Positions 24,172 to 33,504 of a stretch of 36,780 nt of DNA are shown one piece after another. The notes beneath the pieces were generated by a model. That model made no database searches, was not told the origin of the DNA, and saw only the letters and a program-made list of their open reading frames with translations. The DNA is taken from positions 1 to 36,780 of the IMG/VR virus record IMGVR_UViG_3300027806_001456. One strand, given 5' to 3'. The DNA is from a virus. Numbering within the stretch: the stretch's first letter is position 1; every line of letters begins with the position of its first letter. The position numbers and the translations under genes are program-made.

Positions 24172-25685
24172 GCGACGGCCCCACACGGTACTACCTCTAC
24201 ATCCCGGTCTGGGCAACGGGACGTGCTCCGCAGGGCGGCGGATCGAGCAACTACTCGACGCCGTCGGGCTCGACCCCGGAGAGCACGTACTCGACGCCGA
24301 CGAGCACGCCGAGCATGCCGCCAAGCTACTCGACGACCGGTGACGTGATCTACACGACCGGCCCGGGCGGCACGCCGACGCTGACGTTCTACACCACCGG
24401 CGCGTTCACGAGCAACACGCCGGGGACGACGCACACGCCCTCGAGCAGCGGCCCAATGTCGTCGAGCGGGATGACGACGAACTCCTCGCAGACGCCGACG
24501 AGTTCGCAAACGCCATCGAGCACAGGCTCGTCTGGCATGAGCAGCTCGGGCATGAGCAGTTCCGGCGGCGGGAGCTCGTCCGGCGCGTCGAGCGGGATGT
24601 CATCCGGGGCGAGTTCGGGCGCATCGTCGGGCATGTCCTCCGGTGGCAGTTCCGGTATGTCCTCGGGCGGGTCATCCGGAGGTTCGTCGGGCGGCGGCTC
24701 GTCCGGAGGCGGGTCTTCGGGTGGCGGCGGATCGAGCGGTGGTGGCAGCGGCCCCGGTGGATCTGGCCCCGGCGGCTCCGGGCCTGGCGGCTCGGGGCCG
24801 GGTGGTTCTGGCCCGGGTGGCAGCGGTCCCGGTGGCTCCGGCCCCGGCTCCAACTGCGTGCTCGCGGGCACGCCCGTGGTGCTGGCGGACGGATCGATCA
24901 AGCCGGTCGAGGCGCTCCAGCCGGGCGACCGCGTTGCGGCGCTCGACGTGGCGGGCCTGGATCGCGACGTGCCGTGGCGTGCGCAGTATCAGTGGCTCCG
25001 ACCCTGGGCCGAGGCGGCGCTCACGCCCGTCACCGGCACCGTCGGAAGCGTGAAGCTCGGCACACACGAAGGCTTCATCGCCATCAACGGCCGTCTGCGA
25101 CTCACGCCGGAGCACCCGGTGCTCTTGAAGCGCAACGAGGAGATCGGCTTCGCGTCGGCGGAGTTCGTACAGGTCGGCGATTGCCTCGTGCGGCAGGACC
25201 TGAGCGAGGAGCTGGTCGAGACGGTCGAGCGGTCAGGCATGCGCGTCACCACGGTCGCGGTGCATGTGCCGGGCCTGAACGTGTTCCTGGCGGGCGGCGT
25301 GTGGATCCACAACGACATGCCCGCGACGCAGCAGAGCAGCTCGGGCTCATCGTCGGGATCGGGCTCGAGTTCCGGTTCTGGCTCCGGCTCGTCGAGCGGC
25401 AGTGGCTCCGGCAGCGGCAAGTCCAGCGGCTCGTCGATGTCGAGTTCTGGATCCAGTTCCGGATCGAGCTCCGGCAGTTCGTCAGGCTCTTCGAGCGGCA
25501 GCGACAGCGGCTCGGGCCCGCCCGGTTCCGGCTCGGGCTCCGGCAGCGCCCAGCAGTCGGTGGCGCTCGGCGCGGGCGCATCGTCCTTCATTGAGGGCGG
25601 CATGGAGGGTGTGCCGCCTGCGAAGTGGCAGCAGAGCGGCGTGGGCAGTCTCAGTAGCGGCATCGAAGAGGAGGCAAAGGCGTGA
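24168..25685 (+). CDS. Ser/Thr/Gly-rich repeat protein with intein-like HINT domain
   Basis: A 505-residue protein in three parts. Residues 1-229 are low in complexity: first Ser/Thr/Pro-rich (mucin-like), then Ser/Gly-rich, then six tandem GPGGS units (195-224). Residues 230-382 form a HINT domain: block A starts at Cys230 (CVLAGTPVVLADGS), the TPEH motif is at 313-316, and the end is GGVWIHN with H381 and N382. The next residue is Asp383, not the Cys/Ser/Thr of a true intein, which points to a bacterial intein-like (BIL) or pretoxin-type HINT. Residues 383-505 are again Ser/Gly-rich, with no toxin domain visible. No signal peptide is seen. The start is ATG 24168 (ATGA overlap). It is probably a surface or appendage protein, possibly self-cleaved and O-glycosylated by its neighbours; both are inference. 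Confidence 0.85.
   Translation: MSDGPTRYYLYIPVWATGRAPQGGGSSNYSTPSGSTPESTYSTPTSTPSMPPSYSTTGDVIYTTGPGGTPTLTFYTTGAFTSNTPGTTHTPSSSGPMSSSGMTTNSSQTPTSSQTPSSTGSSGMSSSGMSSSGGGSSSGASSGMSSGASSGASSGMSSGGSSGMSSGGSSGGSSGGGSSGGGSSGGGGSSGGGSGPGGSGPGGSGPGGSGPGGSGPGGSGPGGSGPGSNCVLAGTPVVLADGSIKPVEALQPGDRVAALDVAGLDRDVPWRAQYQWLRPWAEAALTPVTGTVGSVKLGTHEGFIAINGRLRLTPEHPVLLKRNEEIGFASAEFVQVGDCLVRQDLSEELVETVERSGMRVTTVAVHVPGLNVFLAGGVWIHNDMPATQQSSSGSSSGSGSSSGSGSGSSSGSGSGSGKSSGSSMSSSGSSSGSSSGSSSGSSSGSDSGSGPPGSGSGSGSAQQSVALGAGASSFIEGGMEGVPPAKWQQSGVGSLSSGIEEEAKA
24750..24839 (+). repeat. Six tandem 15-bp units encoding GPGGS
   Basis: Units start at 24750, 24765, 24780, 24795, 24810 and 24825, with a partial seventh (GPGS) after them. 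Each encodes Gly-Pro-Gly-Gly-Ser, but the codons differ between units (for example TCT, TCC, TCG and AGC for Ser). The amino-acid repeat is therefore perfect while the DNA repeat is degenerate, which suggests selection on the protein rather than recent duplication. Confidence 0.95.
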
Positions 25686-26305
25686 TCCCGAAGGTCATCT
25701 ACACGGCGGACCTCAGCGAGGCTCCCGACAAGGAGCGGCTCACGGCGTGGCGGCACGCGTGGCAGACCACGCACCCCGAGTGGGACGTGGTGACGCTCAC
25801 GCTCGACACCAAGCCGCCGATCCTCAACTACGACCAGTGGCTGCAGACCTTCGGACTCGCCGAGCCCGCGGCGTCAGCCGCGCGGCTGAACCTGCTGCGC
25901 TACGAGCTGCTGGCCCGCGAAGGCGGAGTCTTCGTCGATCCCGACCGTCTGCCGCTGCGCCCGCTCGATGAACTCGTCGCCGGCGTCGGTGCATTCTGCT
26001 CGTCGATCGCCAGCCACGGCGCGAGCAGGCCACACATGCTCTCGCCGTCGGTGCTTGGGGCGACTCGGAACCACCCGATGCTGTGGCACGCGATCCGCGA
26101 TCTACCGCACTCGGTGCTGGTGTATCGCGGCGTGTGGGACCAGAGCGGGCCGGGGTTCCTGACCCGCGTGGTCCGCGACCACGGGCACTTCCGCGACGTG
26201 GTGCCGTTCCACTGGGCGCTCTTCGAGCAGGGCGAGGAGGCCGCCAAGGCTCACGGCGCGGCGTTCGTGTTCGTCCAGGCCACACCTGCGGAGGTGGTGG
26301 CGTGA
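25682..26305 (+). CDS. DXD-type glycosyltransferase, variant
   Basis: A 207-residue protein similar in outline to the glycosyltransferase sugar-binding region family containing the DXD motif. The N-terminus MIPKVIYTADL and the region ARLNLLRYELLAREGG lead into FVDPDRLPLRPLD, where D86-P87-D88 is the likely metal/nucleotide-sugar motif. The usual family form is YLDTD, so this is a variant. It starts at GTG 25682 within the stop of the HINT gene (GTGA). It lies next to a closely related second copy, probably an old tandem duplication. Confidence 0.75.
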   Translation: MIPKVIYTADLSEAPDKERLTAWRHAWQTTHPEWDVVTLTLDTKPPILNYDQWLQTFGLAEPAASAARLNLLRYELLAREGGVFVDPDRLPLRPLDELVAGVGAFCSSIASHGASRPHMLSPSVLGATRNHPMLWHAIRDLPHSVLVYRGVWDQSGPGFLTRVVRDHGHFRDVVPFHWALFEQGEEAAKAHGAAFVFVQATPAEVVA

Positions 26306-26976
26306 GCACGACCGCACGCACCACCTCGATCCCGCGGGTCCTGCACCAGATCTGGCTGGGCAAGGGCGAGATGCCGCTGAACCAGCGACGCTGGCGTCGC
26401 CGCTTCGCCGAGATGAACCCCCACTGGGAGATGCGGCTGTGGACCGACGACACCCTCCCGCCGATCCTCAACCGAAACGCCTGGAACGCCTGCGGCAACG
26501 TCGGCGGCACGCCCGGCTGCGTGATGCGCTCGGACATCCTGCGGCTTGAGATCTTGGCCCGCTTCGGCGGCGTCTATCTGGACACGGACGTGAAGCCCGT
26601 GCGGCCGCTGGACGACATGTGCCCGCCCGAGGTGGTGGCATGGGCGGCGTGCGAGCAGCTCGACATCGTGACCAACGCCGCAATGGGCTTCCCGCCCAAC
26701 CACCCGGCGATGTGGCACGCGGTGGCGATGATCGAGGAGTCGTTCTTCGAGCGGCGGTACGTCGGTGATCAGGCGGGGCCAGGGCTGATTGCCCGGGTCG
26801 TGACGCAGTACGACGATGTGGCGCTCTATCCGCCGGCGTACTTCCACCCGATGGTTGGAGAGGTGAAGTCCAACCCGGAAGCGGCGTCGCATCTCAAAGC
26901 TGCGCATCTGTTCGCGGGCACGTGGGTGGAGGACAACCGTCCTCGGCACCGCGGGTTGTGGGCGGCGAACGCCTAA
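26302..26976 (+). CDS. DXD-type glycosyltransferase (Gly_transf_sug family)
   Basis: A 224-residue glycosyltransferase with the canonical features of this family (OCH1/capsular type): IPRVLHQIWLG near residue 10, WTDDTLPPIL, then RSDILRLEILARFGGVYLD ending in the DXD motif D94-T95-D96, and LDTDV followed by KPVRPLD. The last part has a LFAGTWVED segment. It transfers a sugar from a nucleotide-sugar using a metal ion at the DXD site. The start is GTG 26302, overlapping the stop of the neighbouring glycosyltransferase. It is the last gene of the five-gene cassette. Confidence 0.9.
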   Translation: MSTTARTTSIPRVLHQIWLGKGEMPLNQRRWRRRFAEMNPHWEMRLWTDDTLPPILNRNAWNACGNVGGTPGCVMRSDILRLEILARFGGVYLDTDVKPVRPLDDMCPPEVVAWAACEQLDIVTNAAMGFPPNHPAMWHAVAMIEESFFERRYVGDQAGPGLIARVVTQYDDVALYPPAYFHPMVGEVKSNPEAASHLKAAHLFAGTWVEDNRPRHRGLWAANA

Positions 26977-27013
26977 TCCCTCATCCGGTACTCCACGAAC
27001 GGCCAACAACGGA

Positions 27014-27019
27014 TACACT
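27014..27019 (+). promoter_or_regulatory. Candidate -10 box of a leaderless promoter
   Basis: TACACT lies seven bases before the ATG of the HTH gene. A -10 element at this distance would place the transcript start at or near the start codon, giving a leaderless message, and no Shine-Dalgarno sequence is visible. I cannot point to a clear -35 box. The 49-base gap from the last glycosyltransferase gene is otherwise featureless. Confidence 0.35.
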
Positions 27020-27025
27020 GGCCGC

Positions 27026-27247
27026 ATGGCTCGAACCCCCCGAGCGCCCGGTCGTGCTGCGCCTCCGCCTGAGGTCATGACCATCTCTGACCTCGCGGAG
27101 TACCTCCAGGTGTCTAAGTCGTCCCTCTACAAGCTGGTGCAGCAGGGCAAAGTGCCGGGCCAGAAGGTGGGAAAGCACTGGCGGTTCCGTAGGCACTCAA
27201 TCGATGCGTGGCTCGATCTACATCAAGGTAAGGGCACCGGGTCTTAG
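27026..27247 (+). CDS. Excisionase-type HTH DNA-binding regulator
   Basis: A 73-residue protein: a basic Pro/Arg-rich N-terminus, then a MerR/excisionase-type HTH (residues 18-62) with the signature MTISDLAEYLQVSKSSLYK, then a VGKHWRF beta hairpin and the final RRHSIDAWLD helix. Proteins of this kind are common as small regulators ahead of phage-defence operons and as phage excisionases. It lies 66 bases before the helicase gene and is probably its transcriptional regulator. Start could also be ATG 27077 (Met18), but with only a weak ribosome site. Confidence 0.85.
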   Translation: MARTPRAPGRAAPPPEVMTISDLAEYLQVSKSSLYKLVQQGKVPGQKVGKHWRFRRHSIDAWLDLHQGKGTGS

Positions 27248-27251
27248 AACT

Positions 27252-27272
27252 CGGCACCTGCGATCAGTGCCG
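27252..27272 (+). promoter_or_regulatory. 6-bp hairpin between regulator and helicase
   Basis: CGGCAC (27252-27257) pairs with GTGCCG (27267-27272) over a nine-base loop, in the only gap of the defence operon. It could be an operator or attenuator. It is short and could be chance. Confidence 0.3.
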
Positions 27273-27313
27273 TGAGGCGAATCGGAGGCTCGCTGGGGAA
27301 CACAGGAAAGTGC

Positions 27314-30300
27314 ATGAAGCTGACCGACATCAAGCCTGGCGTCTCGTTGGTGGGCCTCGAGCCCGCAGTGGTCTGCACGGTCGTCGCTACCACCCCGCTC
27401 TCCGCCGACGCTGTGCAGGTCTACTACAGGCTTCCCGACGGGACGCTGAAAGAGCGGCTGCTCGGCCCCGCCGACGAAGCTGCTGTCAGCCCGGCGGTTG
27501 TCGAACGGCCATGGGCGCTCGACGGTGATGGTGCAGCCTTCCAGTTGGCGTGTGAAGCCAAACGCATCGACCTCGCGTTCCTCTTCGACCCCATGATGGC
27601 GGTCCACACGTCCAATGTCGATCCGCTCCCACACCAGATCACGGCAGTGTACGAATCACTCCTGCCCCGGCAGCCTCTTCGCTACGTGTTGGCGGACGAC
27701 CCGGGAGCAGGCAAGACGATCATGGCTGGCCTCTACATCCGCGAACTAGTCATGCGTGCGGACGCCCGCCGCGTGCTCATCATCGCTCCGGGGAGTCTGG
27801 TCGATCAGTGGCGCGACGAACTGTTCGAGAAGTTCGGTCTGGAGTTCAAGGTGTACTCCGGTGCCCTCGATGACGGCTCGCCGAGCGGTAATCCGTTCGA
27901 AGACCACAACCAGTTGATTGTCCGCCTCGATCAGCTTTCTCGCGACGAGGACACACAAAGCTCGGAAGACCGAAAGCCCGGACCGCTTCAGTCAAAGCTG
28001 CTCACCGCGGGCTGGGATCTGGTTGTCTTCGACGAGGCCCACAAACTCGCCGCGCACTTCTACGGCTCCAAACTCGAAAAGACCGCTCGCTTCCGCCTCG
28101 CTGAGCGGGTCGGCAAGGAAACCCGCCATCTGCTGCTGATGACCGCGACGCCGCACAACGGCAAAGAGGAAGACTTCCAGCTCTTCCTGTCCCTGCTCGA
28201 TTCAGATCGGTTCTACGGCAAGTTCCGCGATGGCGTGCACAAGGTCGATACCTCCGACCTGATGCGGCGAATGGTCAAGGAGGAACTCGTGAAGTTCGAC
28301 GGCACGCCGCTCTTCCCGGAGCGCAAGGCGTACACCGTCAACTACACCCTCTCCGATCCGGAAGCGGCGCTCTACGAGGCCGTGACGCAGTACGTTCAGA
28401 CCGAAATGGGGAAGGCCGACCAACTGGAAGGCAACCGGAAAGGGTCGGTCGGGTTCGCGCTTACCGCACTGCAGCGGCGGCTCGCGTCGAGCCCGGAGGC
28501 CATCTACCAGTCCCTCCGTCGTCGTCGCGAGCGACTCTCCGATCGGATTCGCGAGGAACGACTGGGAATCCGCGGCCGCCAGGTCCTCGCGGAGACCGTG
28601 CCGTCGGTTCCGGAGGACGATGATGATCTGAACGCCGACGAGCAGGAAACGCTCGAAGAGAAGCTGGTCGACCAGGCGTCCGCCGCCCGCACCGTGGCGG
28701 AGCTTGAGGCCGAGATCCTGATCCTGACATCTCTGGAAGCCCAAGCGAAGGCCGTGGTCGCGTCGGGTCAGGACCGCAAATGGGACGAGCTGTCCAAGCT
28801 TCTCCAGAACACGCCGGAGATGCACGACGCCGACGGTCGCCAGCGCAAGATCATCATCTTCAGCGAGCACCGCGACACGCTGAACTACCTGCACGCGAAG
28901 ATCGCCGGCGTTCTCGGCAACTCCGACGCCATCGTCACCATCCACGGCGGCACGCATCGCGATGAGCGCAAGAAGGCGCAGGCGCTCTTCCGCTCCGATA
29001 AGGATGTGCGCGTGCTTGTCGCCACCGATGCTGCAGGCGAAGGCGTCAACCTGCAGTGTGCCAGCTTGATGGTCAACTACGACCTGCCGTGGAACCCAAA
29101 CCGCCTGGAGCAGCGGTTTGGTCGCATCCACCGCATCGGTCAGACCGAGGTGTGTCACCTCTGGAGCCTTGTGGCCAAGGAAACGCGCGAGGGCGCTGTG
29201 TGGCACCGACTGCTGGACAAGCTCGCGACCGAGTGTGAAGCCCTGAAGGGGAAGGTGTTCAACATTCTCGGCGACGTGTTCGAGGAGAAGAGCCTCAAGG
29301 ATCTGATGATCGAGGCGATCCGATACGGCGATCAGCCCGACGTCCGCGCCCGCCTCACGCAGCGCATCGACCACGCCTTCAACCACGACCACCTCCGCAG
29401 CCTGCTCAACCGCAACGCACTCGCCGAGCAGACGATGTCGCCGGACCGCCTGTTCAAGGTCAAGGAGGAGATGGAGAAGGCCGAAGCACGGCGACTCCAG
29501 CCATTCTTCGTGCGGTCATTCTTCATGAAGGCGTTCACGGCGCTCGGCGGCACGATCCATCGGCGTGAACCCGAGCGCTACGAGATCACCCATGTCCCCC
29601 TCGAGATCCGCGAGCGGGATCGTCGCATCACCGGGCGCAACCGTCGCGAAAGTGAGCCGGTCCTCAAGCGGTACGACCGCGTCTGCTTCGAGCGCTCCGC
29701 CATCCAGCCGAACGACAAGCCGGGCCTGCCACGTGCGGTACTGATGCACCCGGGCCACCCGCTCATGCTTTCCGTCACCGACCTTGTCCTCGAGCAGAAT
29801 GCCAATCTGCTCCGCCAGGGCTCGGTCCTTGTCGATCCGACCGATGAGGGTGACACCCCCTGGCTGCTGTTCTTGCTCACCCACGAGGTCAAGTCCGGCG
29901 ACGGAACCGTGCTCAGCAAGCGGATGCAGTTCATCCGCGTCACACCCGAGGGCAACGCGTCGTTTGCCGGCTGGGCTCCCCACCTGGATCTGGAGCCGCT
30001 CGCCGCCGCCGATCGTCCACGCATCGCGTCCATCCTGAGCGCCCCGTGGCTCCGCTCGGACATGGAGCAGCGGGCGGTAGCCCTCGCGGCCACCTCGTTG
30101 GTGCCCGAACACTTCCGCGAGGTGGCCACCCGCCGCGTCGAGCACGTCGATCGCACCCTTGCCGCAGTGCACGAGCGACTGACCAAAGAGATCGACTTCT
30201 GGACCGACCGCGAGATCAAACTCCGCGACGATCGCGCCGCCGGTCGAGATGTTCGCCTCAACTTGGAGAACGCGACGCGCACGCTCAAGGACCTGCAGTA

Positions 30301-30847
30301 CCGCCTGGAGAGCCGCAAGAAGGAACTCCAGACGATGCGCCACGTGCAGAACGGCACGCCCGTGGTGCTCGGCGGAGCGCTGGTCGTACCTGCGGGCCTC
30401 ATCCGGCAACTCCGCGGCGAAGGGCCTGCCCTGAGTGCCGCCGACGCAGCCGCACGCCAGAAGATCGAGCGATTGGCGATGGATGCTGTCATGGCTGCGG
30501 AACGCGCCAAGGGTCACACGGTCGTCGATGTCTCTGCCGACAAGTGCGGCTGGGATGTTTCCAGCTACCCGCCTGCTGCGGAAGGCAAGCAGCCGGAGCC
30601 CATCCATATCGAGGTCAAGGGCCGCGTTGCGGGCGCTGACACGATCACCGTCACCCGTAACGAGATCATCTACGCCGTCAACCAGTCGGAGAAGTTCCGC
30701 CTCGCGATTGTGTTCGTGAACCCCGACGACTCCGTCGATGGCCCGCATTACGTTCCCAACCCGTTTCAGCGTGAGCCCGATTGGGGTGCGGCGAGCGTGA
30801 ACTACACGATCAGCGATCTGCTTGCACGTGCCCGGAGTCTGACATGA
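27314..30847 (+). CDS. SNF2-type helicase with DUF3883-like end (Hma/DISARM-type)
   Basis: A 1177-residue SF2 helicase. Motifs seen: Walker A PGAGKT (130-135), DEAH (240-243), TATP (277-280), a [11 protein letters not shown] segment and motif [13 protein letters not shown] (600-610). A long coiled-coil insertion lies about 390-520. Near the C-terminus is a DUF3883-like segment with EVKG at 1100-1103 and a following RNEI, resembling a restriction-nuclease fold. This combination occurs in the DISARM protein DrmD and in related defence helicases. I take ATG 27314, preceded by AGGAAAG; the frame is open to 27272 with no ribosome site. It starts a three-gene operon with a methylase and an ATPase and overlaps the methylase start (ATGA). 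It probably recognises or translocates along invading DNA. Confidence 0.9.
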   Translation: MKLTDIKPGVSLVGLEPAVVCTVVATTPLSADAVQVYYRLPDGTLKERLLGPADEAAVSPAVVERPWALDGDGAAFQLACEAKRIDLAFLFDPMMAVHTSNVDPLPHQITAVYESLLPRQPLRYVLADDPGAGKTIMAGLYIRELVMRADARRVLIIAPGSLVDQWRDELFEKFGLEFKVYSGALDDGSPSGNPFEDHNQLIVRLDQLSRDEDTQSSEDRKPGPLQSKLLTAGWDLVVFDEAHKLAAHFYGSKLEKTARFRLAERVGKETRHLLLMTATPHNGKEEDFQLFLSLLDSDRFYGKFRDGVHKVDTSDLMRRMVKEELVKFDGTPLFPERKAYTVNYTLSDPEAALYEAVTQYVQTEMGKADQLEGNRKGSVGFALTALQRRLASSPEAIYQSLRRRRERLSDRIREERLGIRGRQVLAETVPSVPEDDDDLNADEQETLEEKLVDQASAARTVAELEAEILILTSLEAQAKAVVASGQDRKWDELSKLLQNTPEMHDADGRQRKIIIFSEHRDTLNYLHAKIAGVLGNSDAIVTIHGGTHRDERKKAQALFRSDKDVRVLVATDAAGEGVNLQCASLMVNYDLPWNPNRLEQRFGRIHRIGQTEVCHLWSLVAKETREGAVWHRLLDKLATECEALKGKVFNILGDVFEEKSLKDLMIEAIRYGDQPDVRARLTQRIDHAFNHDHLRSLLNRNALAEQTMSPDRLFKVKEEMEKAEARRLQPFFVRSFFMKAFTALGGTIHRREPERYEITHVPLEIRERDRRITGRNRRESEPVLKRYDRVCFERSAIQPNDKPGLPRAVLMHPGHPLMLSVTDLVLEQNANLLRQGSVLVDPTDEGDTPWLLFLLTHEVKSGDGTVLSKRMQFIRVTPEGNASFAGWAPHLDLEPLAAADRPRIASILSAPWLRSDMEQRAVALAATSLVPEHFREVATRRVEHVDRTLAAVHERLTKEIDFWTDREIKLRDDRAAGRDVRLNLENATRTLKDLQYRLESRKKELQTMRHVQNGTPVVLGGALVVPAGLIRQLRGEGPALSAADAAARQKIERLAMDAVMAAERAKGHTVVDVSADKCGWDVSSYPPAAEGKQPEPIHIEVKGRVAGADTITVTRNEIIYAVNQSEKFRLAIVFVNPDDSVDGPHYVPNPFQREPDWGAASVNYTISDLLARARSLT

Positions 30848-33504
30848 GCATTGTTGAGCGCCCTATTGTGTCACCGAAGCGCCTCATCGAAGTCGCCATC
30901 CCGCTGGATTCGATCAGCGCTGGCTGTGAGCAGGAAAAGAACCCGTTTCTGAAGGGCCACCCAAGGGCGATACATCTCTGGTGGGCCCGACGACCGATCT
31001 CTGCTGCACGGGCCGTCTTGTTCGCACAGTTGGTGTACGACCCCGAAGACTTGTGGCGGTGCCAGAATCCCGGCGTAGAGCCGAACAAGCAGCACCGCGG
31101 ACATTGGACCCGCGAGCGGAGTCGGCTGTTCAAGATCATCGAGGATCTTGTGCAATGGGAGAACACAACAAACGCAGCAGTAATCGACGCCGCGCGAGTT
31201 GAGATCCGTCGGTCGTGGCAGGCAGCATGCGAACTCAATCGTAAGCATCCAGAAGCTGCCGACATGTTCAATCCCGATCGGATGCCAGGACTCCACGATC
31301 CATTCGCAGGCGGCGGCGCGATTCCGCTTGAGGCTCAGCGACTTGGTCTGGATGCCTACGCCAGCGATCTGAATCCAGTCGCAGTACTCATCAACAAGGC
31401 AATGATCGAGATTCCGCCGAAGTTCTCAAACCGTCCGCCGGTGCATCCAGACGCACGAGCGGGAAAGGCCCTTTTCAACAAACAGTGGAAGGGTGCCGAC
31501 GGTCTATCAGAGGATGTGCGCCGATACGGTCAGTGGATCCGTGATGTCGCCGCGACCCGGATTGGGCATTTGTATCCAAAGGTGATGGTCACGAAAGAGA
31601 TGGCCAAGGATCGTCCGGACCTGAAGGACTATCTCGGTCAAGAACTGCCGGTAATCGCATGGCTGTGGGCTCGCACCGTCAAGAGCCCGAATCCCGCTTT
31701 CTCCCATGTTGATGTGCCGTTGGCTAGCACCTTCATCCTGTCTAACAAGCAGGGCAAGGAAGCCTACGTGAGCCCCGTGCTCCGCAAGGACGGGTATGAG
31801 TTCGCGGTGAAGCTGGGCACTCCACCGTCCGAGGCTGCCGCTGGTACCACAGCCGGTAAGCGACAGGCGTTTCGATGCTTGATGTCGGATGTGGCGATGG
31901 GCTACGACTACATCCGAAATGAAGGCAAGGCTGGTCGGATGGGCCAGCGATTGCTGGCGATTGTTGCAGAAGGATCGCGAGGCCGAATCTACTTGCCTCC
32001 GACCGATGAACACGAAACGGCCGCTCTTGCCGCCGTTCCTACCTGGCGTCCAGATTGCGAGATGCCCAAGAAGCACCGTAATTTTCAGCCGCCGGTATAC
32101 GGCATGGACAGTCTTGGCGATATCTTCACCGATCGTCAGCTGGTTGCTTTATCAACTTTCTGCGATCTGGTCGTCGAGGCGAAGCAGCGGATAGAAAAGG
32201 ATGTGATCGATGCTTGGATGGATCGCGTAGAGGCCAAAGGTGCTTTAGCTGAGGAGGCGGCGGCGTACGCTGAGTCGGTGTGCGCATACCTGGCATGCGG
32301 AGTTGGGCATCTCTCTCGCTACTCATGTACGATTTGTGGGTGGAATAAGACAAACCAGAACGTTGCACAGGCGTTCGGTCGTCAGGCGATTCCGATGACG
32401 TGGGACTTTGCTGAGGCAAACCCACTCGTCGGAGCTCTTAGCATCGAGACTGCGATTGGATGGCCCGCATCTGCCATCCCATCTTTGGGTCCCTGCCGTG
32501 GATCTGCGATTCAGTCGGACGCGCAGTCACAGGAGTTGTCGAGACAGAAAATCGTCTGCACAGATCCGCCATATTACGACAATATTGCCTACGCAGAGCT
32601 GTCTGATTTCTTCTACGTGTGGCTTCGGCGTGCCCTTCGAGGCATGTTCACAGACCTCTTTGCGACGATCGCTACCCCGAAGGTGGAAGAGTTGATCGCC
32701 TCAGCTACTCGGTTCCCCGACAAACGTGACGCTGAGGCCTTCTTCCTGGCGGGGATGACTACCGCAATGACTCGGCTTGCAAGTCTTTCACATCCTGGGT
32801 TTCCCGTTTGCATCTACTACGCCTTTAAGCAGTCTGAGACGGATTCTGAGGCTGGAACTAGTAGCACGGGATGGGAGGTGTTTCTTGACGCGGTGCTTCG
32901 AGCTGGGTTCTCAATCACGGGCACCTGGCCAATGCGCACCGAGCGGACGTTTGGCCTCAAAGGCGACGTGAATGCACTTGCGTCCTCCATCGTGCTGGCG
33001 TGTCGGCCGAGGTCGATGCACGCAGGTACCATCTCGCGTCGCCAGTTTGTTCGGATGCTGAATGAGTCGCTTCCCGCGGCGCTTGACGCGATGACACGGG
33101 AGAGTGAGGGGCTTCACTCCCCCGTCGCACCAGTAGATCTTTCTCAGGCCATCATCGGTCCGGGCATGGCGATTTTCAGCCGTTACGAGGCAGTGCTTGA
33201 AGCTGATGGCACGCGCATGACTGTCAAGACGGCTCTCCAGCTCATCAATCGGTTCCTTGCCGAGGATGACTTCGATGCGGACACCTTCACTGGTTTGAGC
33301 AGTATGGATGGGATACCGGCAAGTTCGGCGACGCAGATACGCTTGCCCGCGCCAAAGGCACGAGCGTCGATGGTGTCAAGCAATCCGGCGTCGTCGAGGC
33401 CGGGAGCGGCAACGTTCGGCTGCTCCGCTGGAAGGAGTATCCCGCCGACTGGGACGCTCGATCCGATAGCCGCCTTCCGGTCTGGGAGGCCCTGCACCAA
33501 CTGA
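30844..33504 (+). CDS. DUF1156 adenine-specific DNA methyltransferase, frameshifted
   Basis: As written it encodes 886 residues. The N-terminus has the DUF1156 signature ([21 protein letters not shown], then [13 protein letters not shown]). SAM-binding motif I is [10 protein letters not shown] from residue 152. Catalytic motif IV is DPPYYD (574-579). A CTICGW cysteine pair suggests a metal site. After about residue 813 the reading becomes unlike protein, while the -1 frame from 33285 gives a clean continuation that ends at 33752 and overlaps the ATPase start by ATGA. A deletion of one base, or of ten, near 33283-33285 would explain this. The protein likely lacks its last 155 residues unless this is a sequencing error. 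The gene body is about 52-55% GC in two samples, against about 66-71% in its neighbours. Confidence 0.88.
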   Translation: MSIVERPIVSPKRLIEVAIPLDSISAGCEQEKNPFLKGHPRAIHLWWARRPISAARAVLFAQLVYDPEDLWRCQNPGVEPNKQHRGHWTRERSRLFKIIEDLVQWENTTNAAVIDAARVEIRRSWQAACELNRKHPEAADMFNPDRMPGLHDPFAGGGAIPLEAQRLGLDAYASDLNPVAVLINKAMIEIPPKFSNRPPVHPDARAGKALFNKQWKGADGLSEDVRRYGQWIRDVAATRIGHLYPKVMVTKEMAKDRPDLKDYLGQELPVIAWLWARTVKSPNPAFSHVDVPLASTFILSNKQGKEAYVSPVLRKDGYEFAVKLGTPPSEAAAGTTAGKRQAFRCLMSDVAMGYDYIRNEGKAGRMGQRLLAIVAEGSRGRIYLPPTDEHETAALAAVPTWRPDCEMPKKHRNFQPPVYGMDSLGDIFTDRQLVALSTFCDLVVEAKQRIEKDVIDAWMDRVEAKGALAEEAAAYAESVCAYLACGVGHLSRYSCTICGWNKTNQNVAQAFGRQAIPMTWDFAEANPLVGALSIETAIGWPASAIPSLGPCRGSAIQSDAQSQELSRQKIVCTDPPYYDNIAYAELSDFFYVWLRRALRGMFTDLFATIATPKVEELIASATRFPDKRDAEAFFLAGMTTAMTRLASLSHPGFPVCIYYAFKQSETDSEAGTSSTGWEVFLDAVLRAGFSITGTWPMRTERTFGLKGDVNALASSIVLACRPRSMHAGTISRRQFVRMLNESLPAALDAMTRESEGLHSPVAPVDLSQAIIGPGMAIFSRYEAVLEADGTRMTVKTALQLINRFLAEDDFDADTFTGLSSMDGIPASSATQIRLPAPKARASMVSSNPASSRPGAATFGCSAGRSIPPTGTLDPIAAFRSGRPCTN

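Noticed and set aside
24855-25313. Classical self-splicing intein in the repeat protein
   Set aside because: The residue after the terminal HN is Asp, there is no homing endonuclease domain, and the flanks do not make a known host protein when joined.
24240-25600. CRISPR-like or other DNA repeat array in the HINT gene
   Set aside because: The repeats follow the reading frame, are degenerate at codon third positions and have no spacers.
33270-33300. Programmed frameshift in the DUF1156 methyltransferase
   Set aside because: No slippery heptamer or run of identical bases is present at the join, and frameshifting is not known for this family; a deletion or sequence error is simpler.
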